A stretch of 54,016 nucleotides of DNA from a marine bacterium B5-7. GTDB lineage: Bacteria; Pseudomonadota; Gammaproteobacteria; BQJM01. How positions within the stretch are numbered: the first letter of the stretch is position 1; the number at the start of each line of letters is the position of its first letter. The DNA lies in NCBI GenBank assembly GCA_021604705.1, contig BQJM01000008.1, positions 1-54,016 of the forward strand, read 5' to 3'. The notes beneath the pieces are model-generated. The model did not search any database. It saw only the letters and a program-made list of their open reading frames with translations, and was not told the DNA's origin. Below are positions 45,230 to 54,016 of this stretch, piece after piece. Both the position numbers and the translations under genes were made by a program.

Positions 45230-46387
45230 TCAGCGAATTTCTATCGCTTGGTTAGGGATGAGTGCCTTAAAAAACAAATCCACAGGGTAACACATCACAT
45301 CCCCTTTCCTCAGTATCTCTTTTCCTCGGTATAATAGCACGCACTGCGCCTCAGGATAATCTTTTTTAAATTCATTGAGTCCTTTCAGGTCTTGCTGGTT
45401 CACGTTCGTTGTATGTTTCACTTCAATCGCACAAAAACCCAACTCTCCATACATCACAAAATCAACTTCTAAACCCGATTTCGTCCGCCAATAGAATAAT
45501 TTTCCTTCCGCCTCTGAATAGTCTATCCAAGCACGCAAATGCTGGGCAACCAAGGTCTCTAACGCAATGCCACCCAACTCTTCCTGAAAATCCAACGGAC
45601 CTTTCGGGCGAATCGCACGATAAACACCCGCATCAAAATAATAAAATTTTGGTTTTACCACCAAGATACGTTTTGCGCGTTTAGAAAAAACCGGCACTTT
45701 AAACGCAAGTAACAAATCTTCTAAAATCGATACATAATTCTCAACCGACTTACCACTCACACCACACTCTCGTGCGATGTTAGAATAGTTCAACACATTA
45801 CCCTGAGAAAAACTAATAATTTCTAGAAACTGCGCAAACTCATCAACATTACGCACCAAGCCTTCCATTTGAACTTCTTCTTTCATGTATAATGCGAGGT
45901 ATGCTTTTAAATCTGCATTGGCTGTTTCAGACTGATATATCAGTGGCAGCATACCAAAATGCAAGGCTTTATCTAAAGAAAAATTCTCATCCAATTCACA
46001 CGCCATAAAAGGATGCATATGCGTGAGTAATGCACGTCCACCCAATAAATCGACACCATCGCGTTTCAATTTACGTGCGCTGGAACCCGTTAAAATAAAT
46101 TGGCGACTTTTGTCTTCTTCAATCAGTGCATGCACCAAACTTAATAGGCTAGGTACTTTTTGAATTTCATCGATGAGAAAAACATGTGGGCCCGTCTTAG
46201 CCTCAACGGCTTCACGCAAACGCCCAGGATGCGATTTGTAGCTGCGATACACCTCTGGCTCTAATAAGTCGATGACAGTAGCATCCGCATGCAGATGCTT
46301 AACCCAGGTAGATTTACCCGTGCCCCGAGGTCCAAACAGGAAATAACTCTTGCCAGGAGGATGGAAAACTCGAACTACTGATTCCAT
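45230..46387 (-). CDS. AAA-family ATPase with DUF4143 nuclease-like domain (copy 2)
   Basis: The 385-residue product has Walker A G-P-R-G-T-G-K-S-T, Walker B V-F-L-I-D-E-I-Q-K, sensor-like L-T-G-S-S-A-R-K-L, and a C-terminal DUF4143 domain with G-L-E-V-D-F-V-M...A-I-E-V-K-H, an intact D...E-x-K pattern of the PD-(D/E)XK fold. Only weakly similar to the other two ATPases in this window, so separate acquisitions are likelier than recent duplication. No repeat array is visible upstream (46388-46526), unlike the other two. ZIP gene 12 bp downstream. Confidence 0.92.
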   Translation of the reverse strand: MESVVRVFHPPGKSYFLFGPRGTGKSTWVKHLHADATVIDLLEPEVYRSYKSHPGRLREAVEAKTGPHVFLIDEIQKVPSLLSLVHALIEEDKSRQFILTGSSARKLKRDGVDLLGGRALLTHMHPFMACELDENFSLDKALHFGMLPLIYQSETANADLKAYLALYMKEEVQMEGLVRNVDEFAQFLEIISFSQGNVLNYSNIARECGVSGKSVENYVSILEDLLLAFKVPVFSKRAKRILVVKPKFYYFDAGVYRAIRPKGPLDFQEELGGIALETLVAQHLRAWIDYSEAEGKLFYWRTKSGLEVDFVMYGELGFCAIEVKHTTNVNQQDLKGLNEFKKDYPEAQCVLLYRGKEILRKGDVMCYPVDLFFKALIPNQAIEIR

Positions 46388-46526
46388 TTTGCCTTCCTTT
46401 TTTGAATTAGCACTTCGAAAAAGGATAGTTTATTTGGGCGAAAATAGCAAGAAAACCAAAAAAGACACTAAAATGGTCATCTCGGGCTTTTGCCATCCAT
46501 AGCACTGTCATCAAAGATGGGGCAGA

Positions 46527-47006
46527 CTAGCTCGGTTTAAAGCTTGGGATAGAAAGATAACGCTCTGCCACGTCATACATTCTCTTTGCATCCTGAAAGT
46601 TTGCATCTACCGGGGGAAACCACTCCGCCGTTTTATCAGTAAATTTATCTGCACGGAGTTTCTCTGCTTTCTCTAGTTGATGCGCCGCTTCGGCAAGCAC
46701 ATCCGCCGCGTCATCATGATCACCCACTTCTATATGCTTCCGCAGCAAATCAAGTGACTCAAGCGATCCATTCACCTCAAATTCAAACAACCTATCGCTA
46801 CCAGGCGTATGAATGCTATCAATTTGTCTGAGCTCAAACTCACGAGCAACGCTTAGTCCCCAACGAGCATCTTCGGATATTGCTCGCCATGTTTTAGGCG
46901 GCTTTTCTAATGCTTTCGAATTTACTTTGGGCACGGTGTGGGTAGTGCGTTGTGGTGCGGTTGATCGAATCATTGCAGTCAGTAGTCGTAAGGTGGAAGT
47001 TGGCAT
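46527..47006 (-). CDS. Hypothetical helical protein
   Basis: About 159 residues starting at one of two adjacent ATGs (47009, 47006) behind AAGGAAAT; the frame runs on to 47078 through tRNA-Val, so the longer start is rejected. Acidic, helical, with no signal peptide or membrane segment; a basic N-terminus (TLRLLTAMIRSTAPQRT) is followed by an acidic body. Family not recognised. It is the first gene downstream of tRNA-Val on the minus strand. Confidence 0.65.
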   Translation of the reverse strand: MPTSTLRLLTAMIRSTAPQRTTHTVPKVNSKALEKPPKTWRAISEDARWGLSVAREFELRQIDSIHTPGSDRLFEFEVNGSLESLDLLRKHIEVGDHDDAADVLAEAAHQLEKAEKLRADKFTDKTAEWFPPVDANFQDAKRMYDVAERYLSIPSFKPS

Positions 47007-47038
47007 CATATTTCCTTGATTATTTTTACAGAGAAAAT

Positions 47039-47113
47039 TGGTAGGCACGAGTGGTTTCGAACCACCGACCCCCACCATGTCAAGGTGGTGCTCTACCCCT
47101 GAGCTACGTGCCT
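47039..47113 (-). tRNA. tRNA-Val (anticodon GAC), CCA encoded
   Basis: Complete cloverleaf on the minus strand: acceptor AGGCACG/CGTGCCT, D arm GCTC...GAGC, anticodon stem CCACC/GGTGG with loop TTGACAT (GAC), T arm GGTGG-TTCGAAA-CCACT (last pair weak), discriminator A followed by CCA. Confidence 0.96.
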
Positions 47114-47168
47114 ACGAAGCGCTAGAGATTACCATTCTGGGCGCACACCTTCAAGCGCCAAGGCTATC

Positions 47169-47252
47169 ATTAGGTTACAGCCTAATGATTTTAGTATTTT
47201 TATTGGGTTGCAGCCTAATGAAGTTTGGTCTATTATTAGGTTATAACCTAAT
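47169..47252. promoter_or_regulatory. Three 18-bp palindromes exactly 33 bp apart
   Basis: ATTAGGTTACAGCCTAAT (47169-47186), ATTGGGTTGCAGCCTAAT (47202-47219) and the perfect palindrome ATTAGGTTATAACCTAAT (47235-47252) occur at a constant 33-bp interval, about three helical turns. The last ends 12 bp before the ATG of the ATPase gene at 47265. They look like operators or binding sites for a dimeric protein. Confidence 0.85.
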
Positions 47253-47264
47253 GGATCTATTCAT

Positions 47265-48482
47265 ATGCTCTCAAAGATACTAGAAACACAAAAAATAATA
47301 CTAGAAGATTTCCAGGCAACCCCTTTCTTTGCTAGAGACTGCTTTGCGGATTTCCACCTGGATAATCAAATCACGGGCTTAATGGGTAGCCGCGGGATAG
47401 GGAAAACAACTTTTCTGTTGCATGCTGCAATTCAAGCGGACGCCCTATCAGGCAATGCTGTCTATCTATCTGCCGACAGCTTCCACTTATCGACAGGTGG
47501 ATTATTAGCGCTTGCCGATCAACTCTACAAAGAAACCGATTGTCGCATGTTATGTATCGACGAAATTCACAAATATCCAAACTGGCAACAAGAATTAAAA
47601 AATATTGCGGACACCTACCGGCAATTTAAAATTTTATTTACCAGCAGCTCAATGATCGATATCGTCAGTAGCGCCTACGATTTATCACGTCGTGTCACGT
47701 TACACCACTTGTATGGCTTATCTTTTCGTGAATATTTAGCTTTTTATCATGACATTCACTGTCCTCGCATCACATTAGATGAGTTATTGACGTCGCATAT
47801 TTCTATTGCCAATGCATTGAAGGTGCCCCAGCTATTAAAACACTTCCATCATTATTTTTCTTTCGGTTACTACCCATTTTTTAAAATATTTACACACAAT
47901 TTTGGAAAAACACAAGCAATTGAAAATGCAACACAGAAGACAATTTACGAAGATATCGCGACCTTACATAACTTACGCACACCAACATTATTGGTGATAG
48001 AAAAGTTATTTCAATACATCACGCACTCTTTACCTGGTGAAATGAGCGTATCCAAACTCGCAAGTCACCTCGGAAAAGATTTTGATAGCGTGAGCACTTA
48101 TTTGGATTATCTAGAAAAATCCGGCTTAATTCATTGCTTGTACCCCATGCAATCGGGCAAAGCACGGCTACGCAACCCACTCAAAATGTACCCAGAAAAT
48201 AGTAATTTAATTTATACCAGTATACGAGCAGAAAAAGATGATGCTGTTATTGGTAAGGTGCGAGAAACGTTTGCGATCAATCAACTTCACAATGCGGGGC
48301 ATGCAGTTTTCTACAGTAAAGTGGGTGACATACAAATAAAAGAAGCAATTTTTGAGATTGGTGGGCGTAATAAAACCGACAAACAGATTAAAGGTGTTTA
48401 TAATGCTTATGTGCTCGCGGACGGCATTCTGAGCGGTAATAAAAATATTATTCCGTTGTTTTTGTTGGGGTTGCTGGGGTAG
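47265..48482 (+). CDS. AAA-family ATPase, DUF4143-type (copy 3)
   Basis: The 405-residue product has Walker A G-S-R-G-I-G-K-T-T, Walker B C-I-D-E-I-H-K-Y-P-N-W-Q-Q-E, sensor L-F-T-S-S-S-M, a winged-helix-like linker (MSVSKLASHLGKDFDSVSTYLDYLEKSGLIHCL), and a C-terminal part ending I-F-E-I-G-G-R-N-K-T-D-K-Q-I, the variant form in which the E-x-K of the nuclease fold becomes E-x-G. This is the subfamily common in Bacteroidetes and archaea, so transfer is likely. Three phased palindromes stand just upstream. Ribosome site weak (GGAT). It ends 9 bp from the convergent RTX gene. Confidence 0.9.
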   Translation: MLSKILETQKIILEDFQATPFFARDCFADFHLDNQITGLMGSRGIGKTTFLLHAAIQADALSGNAVYLSADSFHLSTGGLLALADQLYKETDCRMLCIDEIHKYPNWQQELKNIADTYRQFKILFTSSSMIDIVSSAYDLSRRVTLHHLYGLSFREYLAFYHDIHCPRITLDELLTSHISIANALKVPQLLKHFHHYFSFGYYPFFKIFTHNFGKTQAIENATQKTIYEDIATLHNLRTPTLLVIEKLFQYITHSLPGEMSVSKLASHLGKDFDSVSTYLDYLEKSGLIHCLYPMQSGKARLRNPLKMYPENSNLIYTSIRAEKDDAVIGKVRETFAINQLHNAGHAVFYSKVGDIQIKEAIFEIGGRNKTDKQIKGVYNAYVLADGILSGNKNIIPLFLLGLLG

Positions 48483-48491
48483 CAGTTTGGC

Positions 48492-51400
48492 TTAAATAAC
48501 ACTAGGCGTGATGTTCCCATCACCATCAACCGATGCATTACCATCAGCAAACGTGAGTGTGATATCACCGCTATTAACATAGTAATTGACAACCGTCACC
48601 GTATCCTCGCCTTGCGTAATAATCAGGTTGTCGCCAAGGCCACCATCGCTCCTTCCTCCAGTCACATCGGCCACATTAATGCCAGAGAATCGTAGGGTAT
48701 CCTCGCCAAATTCGCCTGCATCTGTGACAATATCCGTACCGAAGTCTGCGCTAAAGATAAAGGTATCATCCCCATCACCACCCTTCATAAAGTCTTTGCC
48801 TGAACCAGATCTCAGTTGATCGTTGCCAGCACCGCCGTCTAATGTATAGCCTACTGTTGAGACACCCGCAATTAGCGTATCATCCCCTGCACCACCACTA
48901 AAAATCGTAGATGCCGCTTGCGTCGCACTACCTGCACCGATTAATACATCATTGCCATCACCCGCCATCACTGTAAAGATCAAGGTTCCGTTTAAATACT
49001 GAGGAAAAGTCGTTAACCATTCACTCAAATCAAAACTATCCACATTATCCAGACTATTGTTTAGAAACATTGTTTGCATATTTTTATTGGTCATTGATGC
49101 AATCTCCGAACTTGAGAATCCCGATGCATCGATACTAAAACTAGTACCAGCCTCTATAAAACCAGCATCAAACCATTCGATACTAGTAAGATCAAATACC
49201 CCTAACAATCCTCCCGTCGCATTATTAGTCATTGTAAATTGATAATCAGTTCCATCCGTCAAAAAGTGTTGTGTGAAAGAAAAATTATACACGTCACTAA
49301 CCGACAAAGAATCGCTACCATCACCACCGGCCATAATAAAATGTGTGCCAGCGTCTTCGATCAATAAATCAGAAGCAACCGTCATGATGTTATCCGCGCT
49401 AGTACCTGTCACGGTATATGTATTACCAACTGCCAGATCATCATTAGCATCATCTTTTGTCGCAGTGCTTAAGGTGAGATTATCCGTTGTCATCGTGACA
49501 ATACCATCCGGCGTACCTTGTGGAACACGTTCATAAGCACTAACACCAGCATCTGCTAGAATCTGAGTCACCAGTGACTGCGGCATATCTACGTAATATA
49601 AGGTACCCTCATCATCCCCATCGCTGTAGACCACACGCGTCACACCATTACCTAAATCATCTGCTGAATGAATCGTCGCATTCTTTGAGATGAATCCAGC
49701 ATAGACTTGCAAGTCCGACAGAAAAGAGGCATCTAGGTTCTGCAATAATGTCCCCGCCTCATCCAAATTGTTAAGCACATGCGTATCACCCACCACAAAA
49801 CCTTCGCCAGCATCCAACCCCTCTTTTCCGTTAAAGGGTAAATACTCGCCCGTTTCTTCATTAAGGAAATAAATCATTTTAGTCGATGGGTTATAGAAAA
49901 AATCAAGGTTCCCATCATTTTCAATCGCCAGTTTCACCGCCTCAGCTAATACATCTTTCCCGATGGTAGATGGCGGCATACCCAGCTTCGTTAAGACCGC
50001 CAACAATTTTGCCTCAACAGCATCCGGCGTTAAATTATCAGAATCTAAACCTAGATCTGTCGAAATCTTATAAAGTGCTTTGTCTGCATTTGCTTTTAAT
50101 GAAGAGATCATGTCCGGTGCATCGTTCTGTACGTTCCCCCAAATATCATTGAGATTACTTGCAGTGCCAAACTGTGACTGATAAATATCTTGGTAGTATG
50201 TACCACTAGATATATGATACTGCGAAGCATCCAACGTACCATTAGCTATCACGTGTTGAAAATCGATGAGAGGCACTGTTGTGCCATCGGAAGAGATGAT
50301 CAACAAGGTTTGCGTAATAGGGTCATAAGAAAACTGAGGATTAGCAGTGCCACCTGGGGCCATCATTGTCTGCATCGCACTCAACCCCTCTGGTGTTACG
50401 AGGTTTTTTATCACGAAAGCAATTTGTTTTTGTTGAATCGTTAAGGGTTCATTCTCGTCGAGGCCAACGAAATCAGACCCGAATAAATTAATCAAACCAC
50501 GCATAGCAGGCGTATCCAAACCGGGAGAATCCAGTGCCAGCTTTACCCCTGGTGCATCAGCCATGAAGAGAGTACGTTCCATGAGATAAATATACCCTGT
50601 AAATGCCCCCACGCCTTCTTTAATTGAAAAAAGGTGAGTAAAATCAATCTCACCTGCGTTAGGCCCAACAGACAGCTTGTCTAAAAACGTTTCGAGACCC
50701 TCTGCAAATTTTGCGGTCGTTGACTGGAACGTTTCACTATCATTTGATTCAAAATATAGTTTTCCCGTTTTACCATCAACCAAGACATTGGACCCAAATG
50801 TTTTTCCTAAATCCTGCATCGTAATCAATTTTATCAAATGACCATCGGCTGATTCCACATAAAATGTTTTGCTCACTTTGTCGTATTTTAAAAGGCCCTC
50901 TGTTGGACCTGAATTAAAAGGTTCAAATAAGTCCCCTACCCTAATAAATTTTTGATAGACTTCATTTTCCAGTAGGCTTCCTGTCACATTTCCTTGTGAT
51001 ACATTATAATAGCCATGCTCATCAAGAGAGAAGTTCTGCTTCGAAAATAGTAGTTCAAAATCTTTAAATGCTTTGCCTCGCGCGTCAACTGATAACAGAT
51101 TCGTTTCTGAAGTCAATCCATCTCTTGCTTCGATCGCCGTTTTTAAGTGACTTTCTGCATCTGCTAAGGCCTTCTTATTTTCAGTCAGTCGATCCAGTAG
51201 ATCAGTTATTGAGAAGAAACCATGTTCTGGCCTTGACTCTCCTGAAAGAATAAATTTTAGCCGACTCAAAGCCGGTAGTTCGCTATCAATCTGAGTCTGT
51301 AATCCCGCTAAATAAACGTTATTAACTGAGGAAGTTGCATTCAAGTCCTCTAACTCAGCATATTTCGCTTTAATATTATTAACCAGCGCAAGCTCATGCT

Positions 51401-52709
51401 TCCTTAACGTGGCATTTTCTTTCGCCAAGATTTCATTTGTGTATGCCAGTTCGTCCATTTTAGAGAGAAGTTTTGCTTGTTTACTATTGGCTGAAGCAAA
51501 GAGTTCTTCGATCTCTGTTTTATTATAGTTCTTAACATTATATGGGCCAAGCTCTCTCGCTGCCTCGAAAGAAAGCTCACCTTCTTTAGATTTCAGCTCC
51601 AAAATTTCTAGCTCCAAGGCATCACGCTTTGCTTCTAGTGTTGCTTGTTTTTCTTTTGAAGTCTTATATTTCTCGTCTAAGCTTGCCATATCTGGTTCTG
51701 AAGACCGGATATTAGCTAACTCATTTTCTAAAGCCGTAATTTTAACTGTTAATTTATCAACCTTACCCTCGTCGTCCGTAGGTGAAGCTAAGTTCTTCTC
51801 TGTTGTAAGTTGCGTTAAATGTTCTTCAGCACCCTTATATATATTGCTCAGCGACGCCTTCATCCATGCGGCAAGCGTCATAAAATCTGCTGCATCACCA
51901 TCTTCATTTTTATTCCCTACATTATTCACCCCACCCTGAATCTTAACCAATAATACTTCTAAATCCTCAGCCAATGCCGGATTCATTTCTGTAACTATTG
52001 CGAAGGCCTGCTCGAATGCACCAGGTAATGCAGACACATCAAGGGACTGTTGTTCAGAAGCTTCTCGCATCTGAAGAACCGCATCCTCCACATTCTTCAT
52101 CGCCTCAACCATTTCTTCATCATTGGTGACTTCATGAATGCGATTTTCGATCGCGGTTAGTACGACACCACCATTTTCTGCTTCTTCCACATATTCAATA
52201 GGCTTACTGCCAGCGCTCGATGCTTCGCTAGATTCTTCCTCTTTTTCTACTGTATTCTGTCTTCCATTATTTTCATTGCTGCTAGCACCCGTATCATTAT
52301 CCTTTTGTGAAATAAAAACTTCGTTGTTATCATTCAGTCGCAGTTGCACCGGATTAGATGATGCGCCCATCACTTCCACCACCACCTCACGTGCGCTGCC
52401 CGTGTCTAAATTTTTTGAATGTGTTTCGAAGGTTAAACTTTCTAGTACGCGCTCATAAGCTTCAACTGGGGCATCCCCTTTGAGATGCAATTTTCCGCCG
52501 GAATAACTCACGTTAAGACCGTACGCTTTGGATACGTGCAAGATATCACCCAGATCACCATGGCGAACTTCGACCGTTGCAGATGAAAGCTGTTTGGCTG
52601 AGGTATCAATATTAATGTCGCTAAATACCTTCAGCGGCATACGATACGCTTCACTCAATGAATTGGCTGAGGCACGTGCATCAACAGTCGTTTGGCTTAA
52701 ATCAATCAC
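48492..52709 (-). CDS. Large RTX-type secreted protein (1405 aa)
   Basis: GTG start at 52709 with AAGGA 8 bp upstream; no N-terminal signal peptide, as expected for a type I secretion substrate. Residues 40-115 form a cadherin-like/VCBS-type beta module. Residues about 230-520 are acidic with long coiled coils. A large mixed region with several beta-rich segments follows. Calcium-binding RTX nonapeptides occur near residues 1237-1320 (GGAGDDTLI, GGAGNDQLR, GGDGDDTFIF), followed by a C-terminal type I-like end with D-T-V-T-V-V-N-Y-Y. An adhesin or toxin is plausible; no catalytic domain was recognised. No type I transporter genes are in the window. Divergent from mfd. Confidence 0.88.
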   Translation of the reverse strand: MIDLSQTTVDARASANSLSEAYRMPLKVFSDINIDTSAKQLSSATVEVRHGDLGDILHVSKAYGLNVSYSGGKLHLKGDAPVEAYERVLESLTFETHSKNLDTGSAREVVVEVMGASSNPVQLRLNDNNEVFISQKDNDTGASSNENNGRQNTVEKEEESSEASSAGSKPIEYVEEAENGGVVLTAIENRIHEVTNDEEMVEAMKNVEDAVLQMREASEQQSLDVSALPGAFEQAFAIVTEMNPALAEDLEVLLVKIQGGVNNVGNKNEDGDAADFMTLAAWMKASLSNIYKGAEEHLTQLTTEKNLASPTDDEGKVDKLTVKITALENELANIRSSEPDMASLDEKYKTSKEKQATLEAKRDALELEILELKSKEGELSFEAARELGPYNVKNYNKTEIEELFASANSKQAKLLSKMDELAYTNEILAKENATLRKHELALVNNIKAKYAELEDLNATSSVNNVYLAGLQTQIDSELPALSRLKFILSGESRPEHGFFSITDLLDRLTENKKALADAESHLKTAIEARDGLTSETNLLSVDARGKAFKDFELLFSKQNFSLDEHGYYNVSQGNVTGSLLENEVYQKFIRVGDLFEPFNSGPTEGLLKYDKVSKTFYVESADGHLIKLITMQDLGKTFGSNVLVDGKTGKLYFESNDSETFQSTTAKFAEGLETFLDKLSVGPNAGEIDFTHLFSIKEGVGAFTGYIYLMERTLFMADAPGVKLALDSPGLDTPAMRGLINLFGSDFVGLDENEPLTIQQKQIAFVIKNLVTPEGLSAMQTMMAPGGTANPQFSYDPITQTLLIISSDGTTVPLIDFQHVIANGTLDASQYHISSGTYYQDIYQSQFGTASNLNDIWGNVQNDAPDMISSLKANADKALYKISTDLGLDSDNLTPDAVEAKLLAVLTKLGMPPSTIGKDVLAEAVKLAIENDGNLDFFYNPSTKMIYFLNEETGEYLPFNGKEGLDAGEGFVVGDTHVLNNLDEAGTLLQNLDASFLSDLQVYAGFISKNATIHSADDLGNGVTRVVYSDGDDEGTLYYVDMPQSLVTQILADAGVSAYERVPQGTPDGIVTMTTDNLTLSTATKDDANDDLAVGNTYTVTGTSADNIMTVASDLLIEDAGTHFIMAGGDGSDSLSVSDVYNFSFTQHFLTDGTDYQFTMTNNATGGLLGVFDLTSIEWFDAGFIEAGTSFSIDASGFSSSEIASMTNKNMQTMFLNNSLDNVDSFDLSEWLTTFPQYLNGTLIFTVMAGDGNDVLIGAGSATQAASTIFSGGAGDDTLIAGVSTVGYTLDGGAGNDQLRSGSGKDFMKGGDGDDTFIFSADFGTDIVTDAGEFGEDTLRFSGINVADVTGGRSDGGLGDNLIITQGEDTVTVVNYYVNSGDITLTFADGNASVDGDGNITPSVI

Positions 52710-52835
52710 AATGGATATCCTTCTTATTGCATATACCTATAAGTATAGCCCCCAAAGGGGAAAATGCATGACCAAAAAGGTATCAACATTGCCTTTTCTT
52801 TTGCCCTCATCCGTATTTTTCTATAAGCTTCGCGG

Positions 52836-54016
52836 ATGTCTGCTCAGCCACGCCAATCAACCCATTTCGCCCATCAACTCTATGGTCCGGCCATGGCCTT
52901 GTGTGTGGCAGATACTGCAAGACAACACGACAGCATCAGCCTAGTTATCCTGCCAAACACACAACAAGCAGAACAGTTTAGCGCTGAATTGCGGGCAGTG
53001 TCTGATCTCCCCGTTTGGCTCATGCCGGATTGGGAAATTCTGCCTTATGATCGTTTTTCCCCCCATCAAGATATTATCTCTGAACGCCTGCAATTATTGA
53101 TGCAACTGCAACAAACAAAAACGGGTATTTGCGTAGTGGCTATTAATACGCTCATGCACCGTTTAGCACCACCCGCATTTTTACAACAGCATGCGCTGTG
53201 CTTAAAAGCGGGAGACACGCGTAACTTACAAGCTTGGGCAGAACAACTGACTCATGCCGGCTATCGTGCAAGCACCCAAGTGATCGATCATGGTGAGTTT
53301 GCAGTACGTGGTGCCATCCTTGATGTATTCCCGATGGGTTGCGAACAGCCCTTTCGTATCGATTGGTTTGATGATGAAATCGATAGCATCCGGCACTTTG
53401 ATCCGGAGACACAACGTTCAACCGATAAGGTCGATGAAATTCGCCTACTACCTGCCCATGAATTTCCATTTAACGACGATAGCATCGCGAAATTTCGGCA
53501 ACATTGGCGGGAAACATTTGCAGGCAACCCCTTGCAAACCCCTATATATCAAGATGTTTCTGAGGGATTATGCCCCGCAGGAATTGAATATTATTTGCCG
53601 CTGTTTTTTGAAAAAACTGCGACGCTTTTTGATTATTTACCTCAAGATCATTTAGTCATTAGCATTAATAACACACAAGCTTCAGGCGAACAATTTTGGC
53701 AAGAGACGTATAACCGCTATCAACAATTATCACACGATGTTCTTCACCCCATTCTCTCGCCGCAGAAGATATTACTATCACAGTCCGAATGGCGTGCCTA
53801 TGTGAACATGAGCCGCAATGTTGAACTGCACACAAACGTTGACTCACCAAAATCCTATTGGCAACCTCACCACACACAGGCATTGCCTGATATCCGTTGT
53901 AATCATAAAGAAACCAAACCGTTACGCGCTTTAAGCGACTGGATCAACCGTAGGCAAGCACGTGTTTTATTTACTGTAGAATCGGCCGGCCGACGTGAAG
54001 TATTGCTGACACTGCT
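52836..54016 (+). CDS. mfd: Transcription-repair coupling factor Mfd, 3' end outside window
   Basis: Mfd removes stalled RNA polymerase and recruits UvrA. About 393 N-terminal codons are present, to the window edge. The first in-frame ATG is at 52836 and an in-frame TAA at 52824 excludes a longer form. Regions shared with E. coli Mfd include D-W-E-I-L-P-Y-D-R-F-S-P-H-Q-D-I-I-S-E-R-L, H-G-E-F-A-V-R-G-A-I-L-D-V-F-P-M-G, F-D-D-E-I-D-S-I-R-x-F-D and L-L-P-A-H-E-F-P (UvrB-homology region), then P-A-G-I-E-Y-Y-L-P-L-F-F. The helicase part lies beyond the window. Confidence 0.96.
   Translation, partial: MSAQPRQSTHFAHQLYGPAMALCVADTARQHDSISLVILPNTQQAEQFSAELRAVSDLPVWLMPDWEILPYDRFSPHQDIISERLQLLMQLQQTKTGICVVAINTLMHRLAPPAFLQQHALCLKAGDTRNLQAWAEQLTHAGYRASTQVIDHGEFAVRGAILDVFPMGCEQPFRIDWFDDEIDSIRHFDPETQRSTDKVDEIRLLPAHEFPFNDDSIAKFRQHWRETFAGNPLQTPIYQDVSEGLCPAGIEYYLPLFFEKTATLFDYLPQDHLVISINNTQASGEQFWQETYNRYQQLSHDVLHPILSPQKILLSQSEWRAYVNMSRNVELHTNVDSPKSYWQPHHTQALPDIRCNHKETKPLRALSDWINRRQARVLFTVESAGRREVLLTL

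Noticed and set aside
47038-47283. 81-codon plus-strand ORF over tRNA-Val and the palindromes
   Set aside because: It overlaps a clear tRNA on the other strand, and its repeated LGYSLM-like peptides are just the translated palindromes.
47039-48482. tRNA-Val as an integration site of a genomic island
   Set aside because: No integrase, no second copy of the tRNA 3' end and no other mobile-element gene were seen nearby.

Overview
The window comes from a gammaproteobacterium that carries a Dot/Icm (type IVB) secretion system, most likely a member of the Legionellales on the Coxiella/Legionella side. The direct evidence is a compact dotA-icmV / icmW-icmX locus at its left end. The housekeeping blocks are typical gammaproteobacterial ones: pyrG-tilS-obg-rpmA-rplU divergent from ispB; thrS-infC-rpmI-rplT; pheS-pheT-ihfA-merR followed by tRNA-Pro; mfd; lepB. 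Eukaryote-like or very large proteins of unknown function lie between these blocks, as expected of a bacterium that lives in or on eukaryotic cells.

Layout. 1-6.7 kb: the end of a divergent BCCT-type transporter, then dotA-icmV on the minus strand and, divergently, icmW, a small secreted protein, icmX and a second small secreted protein. 6.7-12.2 kb: pyrG, tilS, obg, rpmA, rplU and ispB. 12.2-24.7 kb: an accessory stretch with a 747-residue unknown protein that has a C10 tract inside its coding sequence, a candidate small RNA, an XRE regulator, lepB, two membrane proteins of unknown function, an AlbA_2-type regulator, a phage-type S24 repressor with a substituted catalytic serine, and a 627-residue unknown. 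24.7-29.5 kb: tRNA-Pro, two tiny genes, merR, ihfA, pheT (lacking its EMAP-like tRNA-binding domain) and pheS.

29.6-41.3 kb: an island of about 12 kb that splits the usual thrS-infC-rpmI-rplT-pheS-pheT-ihfA gene order. It holds a carotenoid oxygenase, a Fic protein with a degenerate catalytic motif, an AAA/DUF4143 ATPase, a 1494-residue membrane-anchored protein behind a C10-containing promoter, and an UPF1-like RNA/DNA helicase ending in a TTP-type CCCH zinc finger. 41.3-44.4 kb: rplT, rpmI, infC (probable CTG start) and thrS. 44.5-54 kb: a ZIP metal transporter, two more AAA/DUF4143-type ATPases, tRNA-Val, a 1405-residue RTX protein and the start of mfd.

The features most worth following are: (a) the UPF1-like helicase plus CCCH finger, a eukaryotic RNA-decay architecture; (b) short repeat arrays with regular spacing beside two of the three DUF4143-type ATPase genes: seven TGGCCA-centred repeats about 20 bp apart, and three 18-bp palindromes exactly 33 bp apart; (c) two C10 homopolymer tracts placed where slippage would switch a promoter or a protein C-terminus; (d) extra small secreted proteins built into the icmW-icmX operon. 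About 82-bp palindromic repetitive elements are scattered through the intergenic regions. All functional calls rest on reading motifs by eye; no database search was run.
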